From Azonexus fungiphilus (GTDB lineage: Bacteria; Pseudomonadota; Gammaproteobacteria; Burkholderiales; Rhodocyclaceae): a stretch of 64,000 bases of DNA. The notes under the pieces were generated by a model. It saw only the letters and a list, made by a program, of their open reading frames with translations, did no database searches and had not been told where the DNA came from. The stretch spans positions 186,001 through 250,000 of the forward strand of contig NZ_RBXP01000015.1 in the NCBI RefSeq assembly GCF_003634965.1, read 5' to 3'. This document shows positions 28,907 to 39,940 of the stretch, in pieces (the stretch's first letter is position 1; every line of letters starts with the position of its first letter). Made by a program: the position numbers and the translations under genes.

Positions 28907-29011
28907 GGGCGTTTCCTGCGGGGGCGGGGCCGCCCATTTTAGCGCCGGCGATGGCGTCGACCGTGACGATCGGCTAAATTCGCCGCCGGTCCCGTTCCGG
29001 AAACATCACCG
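28907..29011. promoter_or_regulatory. Divergent promoter region, DUF1415 gene / DUF302-like gene
   Basis: This 105-base gap between divergent genes holds a TAAAAT box on the minus strand (28941-28936) and a TAAATT box on the plus strand (28975-28980). They are placed back to back around GTCGACCGTGACGATC. The -35 boxes are not clear. The centre shares GTCGACCGT with the palindromes at 39919 and 58682. Confidence 0.35.
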
Positions 29012-29392
29012 ATGATCCTCGCCGAAAGCAGCAAGTCCTTCCAGGAAGTCGTCTTCGAACTCGAACCCGCGCTCCAGCGCCTGGGCTTGAGCGTGCTCGC
29101 CCGCCACGACCTCGGCGAGGCGCTGGCGCGCCGGGCGCGCGGCGAGTCCCGCGCTTTCGACGAGGATTACCTGCTGCTCGACATCGTCGGCTGGCGCGCC
29201 GTCGAGGAACTGCTCGCCACCGACCTGCGCGCCGGGCTGGCCTTGCCCTGGCGCTTTGCCGTATATACCGAGGACGGGGCCACCCGCCTCGGCTTCCAGC
29301 CGCTGTCGCCGCCGGGCGGCGATGCCCGGCTGGCGCGCTGGGTGGCCGAGGTCGAGGACAAGCTGACGCAGCTCATCGACGAGTTGCGCTGA
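29012..29392 (+). CDS. DUF302-like small protein
   Basis: A 126-residue protein with no signal peptide. The layout SFQEVVFELEPALQRLGLSVLARHDL, a middle DYLLLDIVG segment and LALPWRFAVYTEDGATRLGF resembles the DUF302 fold, small proteins of unknown function. It is the only plus-strand gene between 24576 and 50967. Its TGA abuts the complementary stop of the alpha-2-macroglobulin gene (TGATCA at 29390-29395). The assignment is by pattern, so moderate confidence. Confidence 0.75.
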   Translation: MILAESSKSFQEVVFELEPALQRLGLSVLARHDLGEALARRARGESRAFDEDYLLLDIVGWRAVEELLATDLRAGLALPWRFAVYTEDGATRLGFQPLSPPGGDARLARWVAEVEDKLTQLIDELR

Positions 29393-32300
29393 TCACTCGC
29401 CGACCTGGAGGCGGGCGTTCGGCAGCTCGCCGAAGACGTCCGGCGCATACATCGCCTCGACCCTTGTCGGCGGCAGCGCGAAGTCGCCGGCGTTGTTCAG
29501 GCGCACGGTGTAGGCGATCTGCGTGCGACCGCGCGGCAGCATTTCGTAATAGGCCCGCCAGGCGCCGAAGCTGCGCTCGATGAAGCTCGGCCAGCGGCCT
29601 TCGCGGGCGTCGCCTTCGCCGCGCGTGGCAATCGCCGAGTCGCGGCCGTCGCCGTCGCCGAGGATGCGCGCGCCGGCCGGCACCGGGTCGCTGATCGCCA
29701 CCCAGCTCATGTCGTGCTCGGCGTCGATGCTCAGCGTTACCCGCCACAGGTCGCCGCGGCTGAACTTGCCCGGCGTCTTCTGCTGCAGCGGCGTCAATTG
29801 GCGCTGGATGCGGTAGCCGGCGTAACGCGGCGGGCCGTCGGGGATCGCCGCCAGCACCTGGACGTTGGCCCAGGGCTTGCCGCTGCCGGCGTGGCCGAGC
29901 GCCAGCGCGTCGTCCTTGCCCGGTTTGGCCGGCCAGGGCAGGGTGAGCGGCTTGCTGTCGGCACGCTTCCAGTCGAATTCGGCGCTGGCCGGGGCCAGCG
30001 TTGCCTTGGTGACGCCGGTCACCGCCTCGCGCTCGAACTTCTGCGCGAAGCGGTCGAGCGTCACCCGCGCCCAGGCGTTGGCCGTGGTCGTCAGCCAGCG
30101 GCCGCGTTGCTGGCGTTCGAGCGCGCCCTGCAGCAGGCGCGGCAGGTCGGTCTGCCACTCGGCGTCGTCGAGCATCGCCTCGATCAGGCGGAAGGCGTTG
30201 GCGTCGGCGCTGGCCATCATCCACCAGCCGTAGTCGGCGCGCTCGTTGGCGAAGACCAGCCGGCTGCCGGCGTAGCCGAGGCGGTTGCGCAGTTCCTGGC
30301 GGGCGGCGGCGTACTTCGCTTCACGCTGCGGCAGGTCGGGCAGCGCCTTGAGCACCAGCGTCCAGTCGATCAGCGCCGCGGTCGGCAGCAGCAGCGGGTC
30401 GATGTCGAGCGCCGCTGCCGCGCGCTGCGGCTTCTCGCCCTGGCGGACCAGTGCCTGCATGGCGTTGAGGCGGCGGTGCAGGCGCGCGTCGCCGGCAAAG
30501 CCGGGCGCCCATTCGTCGCGCTTGAGGCGGCCGTCGACGAAGGCGTTCAGGCCCTGCAGCATGCGCCGGCGGCTGTCTTCCGGCAGCTGGAAGCCGGCCA
30601 GCGTGACCACGTCGAGCAGGTAGGCGGTCAGCGTCGGGCTGCCGGCCAGGCCGGGGAAGTAGGCAGCCAGGCCGTTGTCGTCGAGGTAGCCGGGCAGGGT
30701 GTCGGCGATCTGCTGCCAGCGCGCGCTGTCGTGCAGGCCGACCGCGACCGAGGTCTTCTGTTCCAGGCAGGCGTAGGGGTAATCGGCGAAGAAGCGCAGC
30801 AGGCCGGGTGGCGGCGTCGCCAGCTTGGGCGACAGCGCGACCTCGACGCCGCCTTTGCCGGGCAGGGCGCCGGTCGGTGGCGTCACCGGCAGGCGGATGT
30901 CGCCATCCACTCGCTGGAAGCTGGCATGCTGGACGGTGACCGGTACCGCCGGCGCCACCTGCTGGGTGATGCGCAGTGTGTCGGCGGCCTTGCCGCCGTC
31001 TTCGCGCGCGCTGAATTCCCAGGTTTCCGCCGTGATGCCTGCGCCGGCCTGCATCGGCCAGCGCAGTTCGCCGGCGCTTTCCGGCGCCAGCGAGAGCTTT
31101 TGTGCGCCCAGGGTTTTTGCCCCGTTCTTGCCGTCGACCGTCAGATTCATCGCCCGGGCGGTGCCGTTGCGCAGCGTCAGCGTCGCCGTGTAGCGGTCGC
31201 CCTCGCGGACCAGTGGCGGCAGGCCGGAGATGATCTGGAGGTCCTGCCTGCTGCGGATGCTGGTGCTGCCGGTGCCGAACAGCGCACTGCTGGCGCTGGC
31301 CACGGCGACCAGCTTGAACTCGCTGAGGGAATCGTTGAGCGGCACGCGCAGCGTCGCCCGGCCGTTGGCGTCGAGCGTCACCTTCGGCTGCCACAGCAGC
31401 AGCGTGTCGAACAGTTCGCGGGCCGGTGCCTTGCCACCGCCGCCGCCCGGCGGCAGCGCCTTCTTGCCGAAGTGGCGCTTGCCGATGACCATGCCTTGCG
31501 CGGTCGCCGTTTCGACCGCGTAGCCGCGCGTCGGCAGCATCGCTTCGAGCAGTTGCCAGGTATCGTTCGGGCGCAGTTCGAGCAGCGCCTGGTCGACGGC
31601 GGCGAAGGCGACCTCGCTGCCGGCCGGCAGCGGCTTGCCGTCGGGCGTGCTGACGCGGATGTTCACGGTCGCCTGCTGGCGCGGCTGGTAGTCGGCCTTG
31701 TCGCTGCTGACCTCGACCTTGAGCCGGAAGGCTTCGGTGCCGACGGCGATTTCGGCGAGGCCGATGCGGTACGAAGGCTTGGTCAGATCGACCATGGCTG
31801 TCGGCTGGTCCGGGTTCCACCAGGCGCGGAACCAGGCCAGCGGCTCGCGCCAGCCCCACTGGAACAGGCTGTACCACTTCAGCGGCTCGACCCGGCCACG
31901 GACGACCAGCACCGAGACGAAGGCGTTCGGCCCCCATTCGCCGCGTACCGGCAGTTCCACGGTCGGCTTGAAGCGTGACAGCGGCTGGACAAAAGTTTCG
32001 AGGATGCCGCCGGCTTCGACCGAGATCAGCGCGGTGGCTTCGCGGAACGGCGTGCGCACCTGGAAGCGGGCGGTTTCGCCAGCCGCCCAGGCCTTCTTCT
32101 CGGGGATCACGTCGATGCGGTCCTGGTTGCCGGCCGCAAACCACAGGTCGCCGCCGCCGGAAACCCAGTAGCTGGTGCCGGCGCGGGCGACATTGCCCTT
32201 GACGTCGCGGGTCTCGGCGAGCAGGTAGATGGCGCCGGGATCGGCAATGGTGAGCTCGCACAGCAGCAGGCCGCGGCTGTCGGTCTGGCCGGCGCAGACC

Positions 32301-35059
32301 TCGCCGAGGTCGCGGTAGTCCTCGGTGTTCTCGTAGGCGTAGAAGCCGCCGACGATGCGTCGGCGGTGACTGCTGTCGATGCGGCGCTTGGCGGTGACCT
32401 TGACCGCCTGGCCGGCGACCGGCTTGCCGGCGGTGTCGAGGACCACGGCCTGGAGCCGGTTGCCGCTGCTGCTGCCGGCCCAGTCGGCGATCTTGACGCC
32501 GATCTCGAAGGCTGCCGGGCGCAGGTCGACGACGCCACGGATGGTCTGGATCTCGCCGTTCGGGTCGGCAAAACTCATCTCGGCGTAGAGCTCGGCCGGG
32601 CCGCCGGGTTTGGCCGGCAGCGGCACTTCGAGGCGAGCGGCGCCGGCGGCGTCGAGCTTGAGCTGCTGTTTGTCGAGGACCAGCCTTTCCTCATCGATGC
32701 CGGCATCGAGGGCAAACGCGGCCAGCGCCTTTTCCTCGAAACCGACGTTGAAGCGGTAGTCGGCGTAACGCGCGTGGTGCACCCAGCGCGGGCGCAGTGT
32801 CGCCGAAACTTCGACTTCGGCGTTCTTCGCCGCGCCGCCGTTGAGGAAGGACAGGCCGAGCGCCAGCGGCACCTTGCTGACCGCGATCTGGCGCGCCGGC
32901 ACGCCCTGGACGCTGCCGGTGAACACCGGCAGGCGGAAGTCGGCGACGCGGAATTCGCTGCTGTAGATCTCGCCGTCGGCGCCGCCCTGGAGGACGATCT
33001 GCCAGGTGCCGAGCTTGGCCGATTCCGGTACCTTCCAAGCGTTGACCGCGCTCGCCTGGGCGTCCCAGCTCAGCGGCTGGGTGAATTCGGTGCCGCTTTC
33101 GTTGTGGCGCAGGACCAGCTTGTTCGGCAGCTTGTCCGCGGCCGGCAGCGAGAAACCGCGGCTGTCGCGGCTGCGCGCCAGGTGCTTGACCGACAGCGTC
33201 TGGCCGGGACGGAACAGGCTGCGGTCGAGGATGCCGTGAATGCGTAGCGGGCTGTTGTCGCCCCAGCTGTAGACGCCGAAGCGCCACGGCTCGATGCCTT
33301 CGTTCCAGTCCGAGCGCACGAAGCTGAAATCGCCGCCGCTGCGGGCGCTGGCGAACAGGAAACGGTCGCCGTCGCAGTAGGGGTTGTCGAGCGCCTGGTC
33401 GATCTTCGCCCGGCCGAGCGCGTCGGTCTTGCCCTGCCACAACTGCTTGCCGGCGCAGGTCGACACGCGCACCTCGGCGTCGGCCACCGGCTTGCCGGTG
33501 TCGAGCGCGGTGACCCAGACCAGCGCGTTGTCCTGGCCGACTTTCAGATGCACGGCGAGGTTGGTGACCAGCGCCGCGCTGCGCACGTACATCGGTTTGG
33601 GCGTCGCCAGCAGGGCGTTGCCGAGCAGCCGGCTCTCGATTTCGACGATGTGGTAACCGGGCTTGGTCAGCGGAATGCCGATCACCTCGAACTCGGCGCT
33701 GCCGCCGGGTTTGGGCAGTTCCTGGCGGGTGACGCCGGGGCGCTTGGCGAGGAAGGACAGTTCGCGGGCGTAGTAGGGGTCGTAGCGTTCCTCGGGTTTG
33801 CCGTCGACCACCACCTTGTACTTGTTGCTCTGCTGTTCGAACTTTACCAGTGCGCGCATGGCGGCGATCACGTCGGCGTCCTCGGTCAGCCGCTGGTCGC
33901 TGAAGCGGTGGCTGCCGGGCAGCGCCAGGCCGGCGGTCTTGAGGCTGGCTTCGACGTTGCGCAGCGTCACCGGCAACAGCCCGCCCTGCTTCAGTTCGAC
34001 GATGCCGAAATCGCCGGGGAACTTGGCCAGCGGCGGCAGTGCGCCGGTGCGCACGGTCAGCGGGAAGCGGCTGGCGTTGCTCAGGGGGCGGCCGGCCTCG
34101 TCCTTGAGTCCGGCCGGCAGTTCGAGCTTGAGTTCGGCGTGCTGCGGCAGCGGGCCGGCGAAGCTGACGCTGTCGAAGACCGCCGGCGCCTCGTCGCGCT
34201 CGCGCGGCTGCGGTCGACGCGGACCGTCCACGGTCGACAGCCGGATCTGGTCGAAAAAGCGGGCATCGACCGGGCTGCTGAAATTGAGGCGCAGCGCCGA
34301 CAGCGGCGAGCACGGCGCGCCGGCCTTTTCGCGTTCGCACGACAGGCTGGCGGTGAAGGCTTCGCGCACCGGGTACACGAAGGCCTGCTCGCGGTCCGAC
34401 GGGGTGCCGTTGGCGGCCCGGATGCCCTTGCCCCAGACCAGCTTCGCCTTGCGTCCGGCCGGCAGCTGCTCGGCACAGGCGACGACCAGCGCGTGCGCGG
34501 CCATCCCGGTCTGCTCGAGCACCGCGCTGCGCACCGCGGCGGCGACCGGGCGTGCCGGGATGCGCTGGCCGACGCCGTCGGCCTCGCACCACAGGCGGCC
34601 GTCGAGCGAAGCCGGGTCGAGCGGGCCGCCGCCGTCGATGACGAAGGCCTGGTCTTCCTCGATCCGGCTGCCGGCGCCCGGCAGCACCCGCCACGGGCGT
34701 GGCGCGGCGCCGCTGAATTCGAAGCGCTGACGGCCGCCGACGGCAGCGCCGGATTTTGCGGTCAACCCGGCGTTGACCGTGAAAATGCAGCGTTCGCCCG
34801 GCTGCAGTGCGCGTTGCGGGCGCCAGGTCCAGGTCTGCGTGTCCTGCCAGCGGCCTTCGCCGGCGATCCCGGCGCAATCGACGGCGAACGGCGCCGGTGC
34901 ATCGGCGGCGCCGAGCGCGACCATCTCGCCGCTGAAACGGGCGCTGACCTGGCGGACTTCGCCGACCTGGCCCTGCGGCTGGAACTGGCGGACCTCGATG
35001 GCATGGGCGGTGGCCGCGACGCAGAGGGCGGCGGCAAACAGGGGGCGGAGAACGGTCAT
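29393..35059 (-). CDS. Bacterial alpha-2-macroglobulin with thioester motif (type 1, PbpC-associated)
   Basis: Bacterial A2Ms are periplasmic protease traps thought to protect the envelope and peptidoglycan synthases. The 1888-residue protein has a signal peptide (MTVLRPLFAAALCVAATAHA), multiple MG domains (for example HLKVGQDNALVWVTALDTGKP) and the A2M core segment LFDTLLLWQPKVTLDANGRATL. The thioester is CLEQ at residues 1431-1434 (YPYACLEQKTSVAV), followed by a helical thioester domain. I see no lipobox, because the residue before C13 is Leu, so it may be soluble, unlike the lipid-anchored E. coli homologue. It starts 27 bases after the sensor kinase gene and may be co-transcribed with it. 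Confidence 0.95.
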   Translation of the reverse strand: MTVLRPLFAAALCVAATAHAIEVRQFQPQGQVGEVRQVSARFSGEMVALGAADAPAPFAVDCAGIAGEGRWQDTQTWTWRPQRALQPGERCIFTVNAGLTAKSGAAVGGRQRFEFSGAAPRPWRVLPGAGSRIEEDQAFVIDGGGPLDPASLDGRLWCEADGVGQRIPARPVAAAVRSAVLEQTGMAAHALVVACAEQLPAGRKAKLVWGKGIRAANGTPSDREQAFVYPVREAFTASLSCEREKAGAPCSPLSALRLNFSSPVDARFFDQIRLSTVDGPRRPQPRERDEAPAVFDSVSFAGPLPQHAELKLELPAGLKDEAGRPLSNASRFPLTVRTGALPPLAKFPGDFGIVELKQGGLLPVTLRNVEASLKTAGLALPGSHRFSDQRLTEDADVIAAMRALVKFEQQSNKYKVVVDGKPEERYDPYYARELSFLAKRPGVTRQELPKPGGSAEFEVIGIPLTKPGYHIVEIESRLLGNALLATPKPMYVRSAALVTNLAVHLKVGQDNALVWVTALDTGKPVADAEVRVSTCAGKQLWQGKTDALGRAKIDQALDNPYCDGDRFLFASARSGGDFSFVRSDWNEGIEPWRFGVYSWGDNSPLRIHGILDRSLFRPGQTLSVKHLARSRDSRGFSLPAADKLPNKLVLRHNESGTEFTQPLSWDAQASAVNAWKVPESAKLGTWQIVLQGGADGEIYSSEFRVADFRLPVFTGSVQGVPARQIAVSKVPLALGLSFLNGGAAKNAEVEVSATLRPRWVHHARYADYRFNVGFEEKALAAFALDAGIDEERLVLDKQQLKLDAAGAARLEVPLPAKPGGPAELYAEMSFADPNGEIQTIRGVVDLRPAAFEIGVKIADWAGSSSGNRLQAVVLDTAGKPVAGQAVKVTAKRRIDSSHRRRIVGGFYAYENTEDYRDLGEVCAGQTDSRGLLLCELTIADPGAIYLLAETRDVKGNVARAGTSYWVSGGGDLWFAAGNQDRIDVIPEKKAWAAGETARFQVRTPFREATALISVEAGGILETFVQPLSRFKPTVELPVRGEWGPNAFVSVLVVRGRVEPLKWYSLFQWGWREPLAWFRAWWNPDQPTAMVDLTKPSYRIGLAEIAVGTEAFRLKVEVSSDKADYQPRQQATVNIRVSTPDGKPLPAGSEVAFAAVDQALLELRPNDTWQLLEAMLPTRGYAVETATAQGMVIGKRHFGKKALPPGGGGGKAPARELFDTLLLWQPKVTLDANGRATLRVPLNDSLSEFKLVAVASASSALFGTGSTSIRSRQDLQIISGLPPLVREGDRYTATLTLRNGTARAMNLTVDGKNGAKTLGAQKLSLAPESAGELRWPMQAGAGITAETWEFSAREDGGKAADTLRITQQVAPAVPVTVQHASFQRVDGDIRLPVTPPTGALPGKGGVEVALSPKLATPPPGLLRFFADYPYACLEQKTSVAVGLHDSARWQQIADTLPGYLDDNGLAAYFPGLAGSPTLTAYLLDVVTLAGFQLPEDSRRRMLQGLNAFVDGRLKRDEWAPGFAGDARLHRRLNAMQALVRQGEKPQRAAAALDIDPLLLPTAALIDWTLVLKALPDLPQREAKYAAARQELRNRLGYAGSRLVFANERADYGWWMMASADANAFRLIEAMLDDAEWQTDLPRLLQGALERQQRGRWLTTTANAWARVTLDRFAQKFEREAVTGVTKATLAPASAEFDWKRADSKPLTLPWPAKPGKDDALALGHAGSGKPWANVQVLAAIPDGPPRYAGYRIQRQLTPLQQKTPGKFSRGDLWRVTLSIDAEHDMSWVAISDPVPAGARILGDGDGRDSAIATRGEGDAREGRWPSFIERSFGAWRAYYEMLPRGRTQIAYTVRLNNAGDFALPPTRVEAMYAPDVFGELPNARLQVGE

Positions 35060-35086
35060 GGCGGAATTCCGGGGAAAAACGGGGGT

Positions 35087-37159
<2,073 letters not shown>

Positions 37160-37176
37160 GCCCTGGCTTCCGGTGT

Positions 37177-37968
37177 TCAGCGGTAGACGATCGGTTCCAG
37201 CCGGTGGCGGACGGCGTTGGTGAGCAGGCGGCCGTCGATCTTGATCGCCTGCAGGAAGCGTTCGACGTAGTGGTGGAAGGCGTCGTCGCCGGGGGCCATG
37301 GCCCAGGCGTAGGGCGTGACGTGGTAAGGCTCGGGCGGCGTCACCAGGCGGGCCCAGTCGCTGTTGTCGAGCATCCGCCGGCTGTACGGGAAATCGGTCA
37401 TGAAGACGTCGGCGCGGCCGCTCTGGACTTCGTATTCGCGGGCGTGCGGGGTTTCCAGCACGCGCAGTTCGGCCTGGCGCAGCTTTTCCTGCATCACCGG
37501 CTCGTGCAGCGTGCCCTTGGCGACGGCGACGACGACGCCGGGCTGGTCGATGTCTTCCCAGTTGCGGATGCGCGGGTTGGTGCGGGTGGTGATGGCGTGG
37601 ATGTCGCTGGCCAGGTAAGGATTGGTGAAGCGCATCCGGGCCTGGCGCGCCGGCGTGATGCCGATGGCGAACATGGCGATGTCGCAGCGGTCGGCGGCAA
37701 GGTCGTCGGCCAGCTTGGCGAAGGAGCTGTCGACGAAGCTGGCGCGCACGCCGAGCTGGCGCGCCAGGTCGCGGGCGTTGTCGATGTCGATGCCGGAGAG
37801 CTGGCCGGTCTTCGGGTTGCGGAAGGAGATCCCGTAGTAGTCGGGCCAGATGCAGACGCGCAGCTGGCCGCTGGCGGCGATCCGTTCGAGGCGACCATCG
37901 GCGAGCGCCGGCAACGGCAGCAACAGGCTGGTGAGCAACAGGGCGGTCAGGCGCAGCGAGCGGGGCAT
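37177..37968 (-). CDS. Periplasmic solute-binding protein (SBP_bac_3 family)
   Basis: A 263-residue secreted binding protein with signal peptide RLTALLLTSLLLPLPALA and the type 3 (amino-acid-type) fold. Family features are LRVCIWPDYYGISFRNPKTGQ, GIDIDNARDLARQLGV and DIAMFAIGITPARQARMRFT. No permease or ATPase gene is nearby. The gene sits directly upstream of a membrane histidine kinase, so a sensory rather than uptake role is plausible (inference). The ATG at 37968 was chosen because the signal peptide begins there. Confidence 0.9.
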   Translation of the reverse strand: MPRSLRLTALLLTSLLLPLPALADGRLERIAASGQLRVCIWPDYYGISFRNPKTGQLSGIDIDNARDLARQLGVRASFVDSSFAKLADDLAADRCDIAMFAIGITPARQARMRFTNPYLASDIHAITTRTNPRIRNWEDIDQPGVVVAVAKGTLHEPVMQEKLRQAELRVLETPHAREYEVQSGRADVFMTDFPYSRRMLDNSDWARLVTPPEPYHVTPYAWAMAPGDDAFHHYVERFLQAIKIDGRLLTNAVRHRLEPIVYR

Positions 37969-37987
37969 GCGGGCGAATCCGGTGAAA

Positions 37988-38014
37988 GGATTGCGCCGAG
38001 TGTAACCGCAATCC
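37988..38014 (-). repeat. Inverted repeat between HDOD and binding-protein genes
   Basis: A perfect 8-bp inverted repeat, GGATTGCG at 37988-37995 and CGCAATCC at 38007-38014, with an 11-base loop. On the minus strand it is followed by only TTTC. It could be a weak terminator for the HDOD gene or an operator for the downstream kinase operon. Confidence 0.45.
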
Positions 38015-38047
38015 AGACCTACGTCATTCGCCGATGATGCCGACGGC

Positions 38048-38911
38048 CTATTCGCCTTCGGCCAGGCGGGCGGCGACGACCATTTCCTCGGGCGCGCCGA
38101 CGCGCTCGAGCAGCTGGCTGTGGCCGATGTGCAGCAGTTCCTCGATGGCCCGGAAATCGTCGGGCAGCGCCGGGTCGTTCCAGCCGTTGGCGCTGTGCCG
38201 GGCCAGGTCGACCGCGAGGTGGACGTTGCGCACGTTGGCGGTGCCGGCATCGGCGGGATCGAGCAGCGAGAGCAGCAGTTCGGGCAGGCCCCAGAGTTCG
38301 ATCAGCTCGCGCATGATCGCCGGCAGCGTGGCGCCGAAGACCTCTTCCTGGACGGCGCTGGTGCGCAATCCTGGGTTGGCGGCCAGGCGTTCGCGGGCGC
38401 GCGTCGCCAGCGTCGGTGCGAAGCAGCACATCAGGATCTCGACGAAATCGTGGAGCAGCGCCGCCAGCGAGATTTCCTCGTAGCGGGTGTTCTGGCGCAG
38501 CAGCGCCCAGTCGCGCGCCCAGGTCGAGGCGTTGCGCGAGCGGGCGATCACCTTGAGCAGGCCGAGCATCGCCTTGGGATGGGTCTTCAGTTGGTGCTCG
38601 ATGATCGGCAGTTCCTGGCAGCTGTCGAAGAACTTCATCGTCCCGATCATCACCAGCGAGCGCTCGATCGTGGTGATCTCGGCATTCTGCCGCTGCGAGC
38701 GGTTTTCCTTCATGTAGCGGAAGACGCGCAGGGTCATCAGCGGGTCGTGCTCGACGATGTTGGCCAGCGTCCGGGTGTTGATCGTCTCGGCGCTGTCGCG
38801 CAGCTCGGCCAGCCGGTTGGCGGTCAGGCGCAGGATCGGCAGCTCGACCTCCTTGAAATGCTCGACCCAGGCGGCAGCGCCGGGGAAGGGGAAATCGACC
38901 ATCAGGGTCAT
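38048..38911 (-). CDS. HDOD domain protein
   Basis: A 287-residue cytoplasmic protein dominated by an HDOD domain, a non-catalytic HD-like signalling module. Matching segments are ELPILRLTANRLAEL, LANIVEHDPLMTLRVFRYM, TTIERSLVMIGTMKFF and SLAALLHDFVEILMCCF. The catalytic HD metal-binding pattern is incomplete, as expected for HDOD. A good GGAGGG site precedes the ATG by about 8 bases. It lies 25 bases after the dual-receiver gene and 79 bases before the binding-protein gene, in a signalling cluster. Confidence 0.9.
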   Translation of the reverse strand: MTLMVDFPFPGAAAWVEHFKEVELPILRLTANRLAELRDSAETINTRTLANIVEHDPLMTLRVFRYMKENRSQRQNAEITTIERSLVMIGTMKFFDSCQELPIIEHQLKTHPKAMLGLLKVIARSRNASTWARDWALLRQNTRYEEISLAALLHDFVEILMCCFAPTLATRARERLAANPGLRTSAVQEEVFGATLPAIMRELIELWGLPELLLSLLDPADAGTANVRNVHLAVDLARHSANGWNDPALPDDFRAIEELLHIGHSQLLERVGAPEEMVVAARLAEGE

Positions 38912-38936
38912 CGTGGCAGCCCTCCGCGCTCGGACA

Positions 38937-39740
38937 TCATCGGTTGAACAGCTTTTTCAGGAAACTCTCGACGTAGGCCGGTCGCACCGGCTTGACCACG
39001 TAGCCGCGGGCGCCGAGGCCGGCGGCCTGCTGCACCTGCAGGCGCGAGGTCTCGCCGGTGACCATGACCACCGCGGTTTGCGGACTGACCTCGCGGATCC
39101 GCGGCAGCGCGTCGAGTCCGGACATGATCGGCATGTTGACGTCGAGGAAGAGCACGCTCGGCTGGTGCGCCTGGGCGGCGCGGATGGCTTCCTCGCCGTT
39201 GGCCGCCTGGGCGACGATGTGCATGCCGAGTTCGATGAGCACGCCCTTGAGCAGCAGGCGGATGGCGCTGTTGTCGTCGACGATGATCGCGGTCGGCTTG
39301 CCACCCGGGCGACGGCTCGCCGCCGTCGGCGGCGCGGCTTCGGCGGTGCTGTCGGCCTGTTCGGCGCGCCGCGCCTGCTGGCGGATTTCGCAGACCTGGC
39401 GCAGCTCGTCGAGGATCTGCTTCTGCCCGAAGGGCTTGCGCAGGAAGCCGGAAGCCCCGGCGTCGGCGGCCCGCTGCTCGATGTCGGCGTCTTCCGAACC
39501 GGTCATGAAGACGACGTCGATGTCCGGGAAGGCGGCGTTGATCTCGGGCAGCAGCGCCATGCCGTCGCGTCCGGGCAGCTGGTAGTCGAGGCAGACGATC
39601 TCCGGCGCCAGGCGGCGGATTGCGTCGACGACGCCGTTACCGTCCTCGAGCTGGCCGACGATGCTGTAGCCCTGGCTGCCGAGCAGCGTCACCAGCAGGT
39701 TGCGCATCGAGGCGTTGTCTTCGACGATCAGGACTTTCAT
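38937..39740 (-). CDS. Response regulator with two receiver domains and no output domain
   Basis: A 267-residue protein made of two CheY-like receivers joined by an Ala/Pro-rich linker at about 122-147. The first has phospho-acceptor D52 (VCLDYQLPG) and lysine in FLRKPFG. The second has D200 (LFLDVNMP) and lysine in GYVVKPVRP. Both keep the acidic pairs near the N-terminus (VEDN and VDDN). With no DNA-binding or enzymatic domain, it may act in a phosphorelay or by protein contact. It heads the minus-strand cluster with the HDOD, binding-protein and kinase genes. Confidence 0.93.
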   Translation of the reverse strand: MKVLIVEDNASMRNLLVTLLGSQGYSIVGQLEDGNGVVDAIRRLAPEIVCLDYQLPGRDGMALLPEINAAFPDIDVVFMTGSEDADIEQRAADAGASGFLRKPFGQKQILDELRQVCEIRQQARRAEQADSTAEAAPPTAASRRPGGKPTAIIVDDNSAIRLLLKGVLIELGMHIVAQAANGEEAIRAAQAHQPSVLFLDVNMPIMSGLDALPRIREVSPQTAVVMVTGETSRLQVQQAAGLGARGYVVKPVRPAYVESFLKKLFNR

Positions 39741-39882
39741 GGGCGGGGCTGGCGGCGGTGGGTTGGCGACATTGTCACGGAAAAGCTTCGCCTGCGTATG
39801 TTAACCGCGAAATCTTCGAAATGTGAGAGCGCCTTGCCGAAAACCTTGAGGGCGCTCAAATCCGCGGTCGAGTCGGCCAATG

Positions 39883-39909
39883 AAAACGCCTCCCGAAGGA
39901 GGCGTTTTT
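39883..39909 (-). terminator. Bidirectional terminator downstream of cysN
   Basis: A 9-bp perfect stem (AACGCCTCC at 39885-39893, GGAGGCGTT at 39898-39906) with a CGAA loop and T runs on both strands (5 T on plus, 4 on minus). It lies 32 bases past the cysN stop. Confidence 0.85.
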
Positions 39910-39918
39910 GGCGAGTTT

Positions 39919-39934
39919 TGACGGTCGACCGTCA
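39919..39934. repeat. Palindrome with core ACGGTCGACCGT (copy 1)
   Basis: A 16-base perfect palindrome (TGACGGTCGACCGTCA) in the gap between the cysN stop and its terminator. It is followed by GATTC. A second intergenic copy lies at 58682-58705, with the same 12-base core and almost the same right flank. Confidence 0.7.
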
Positions 39935-39940
39935 GATTCG

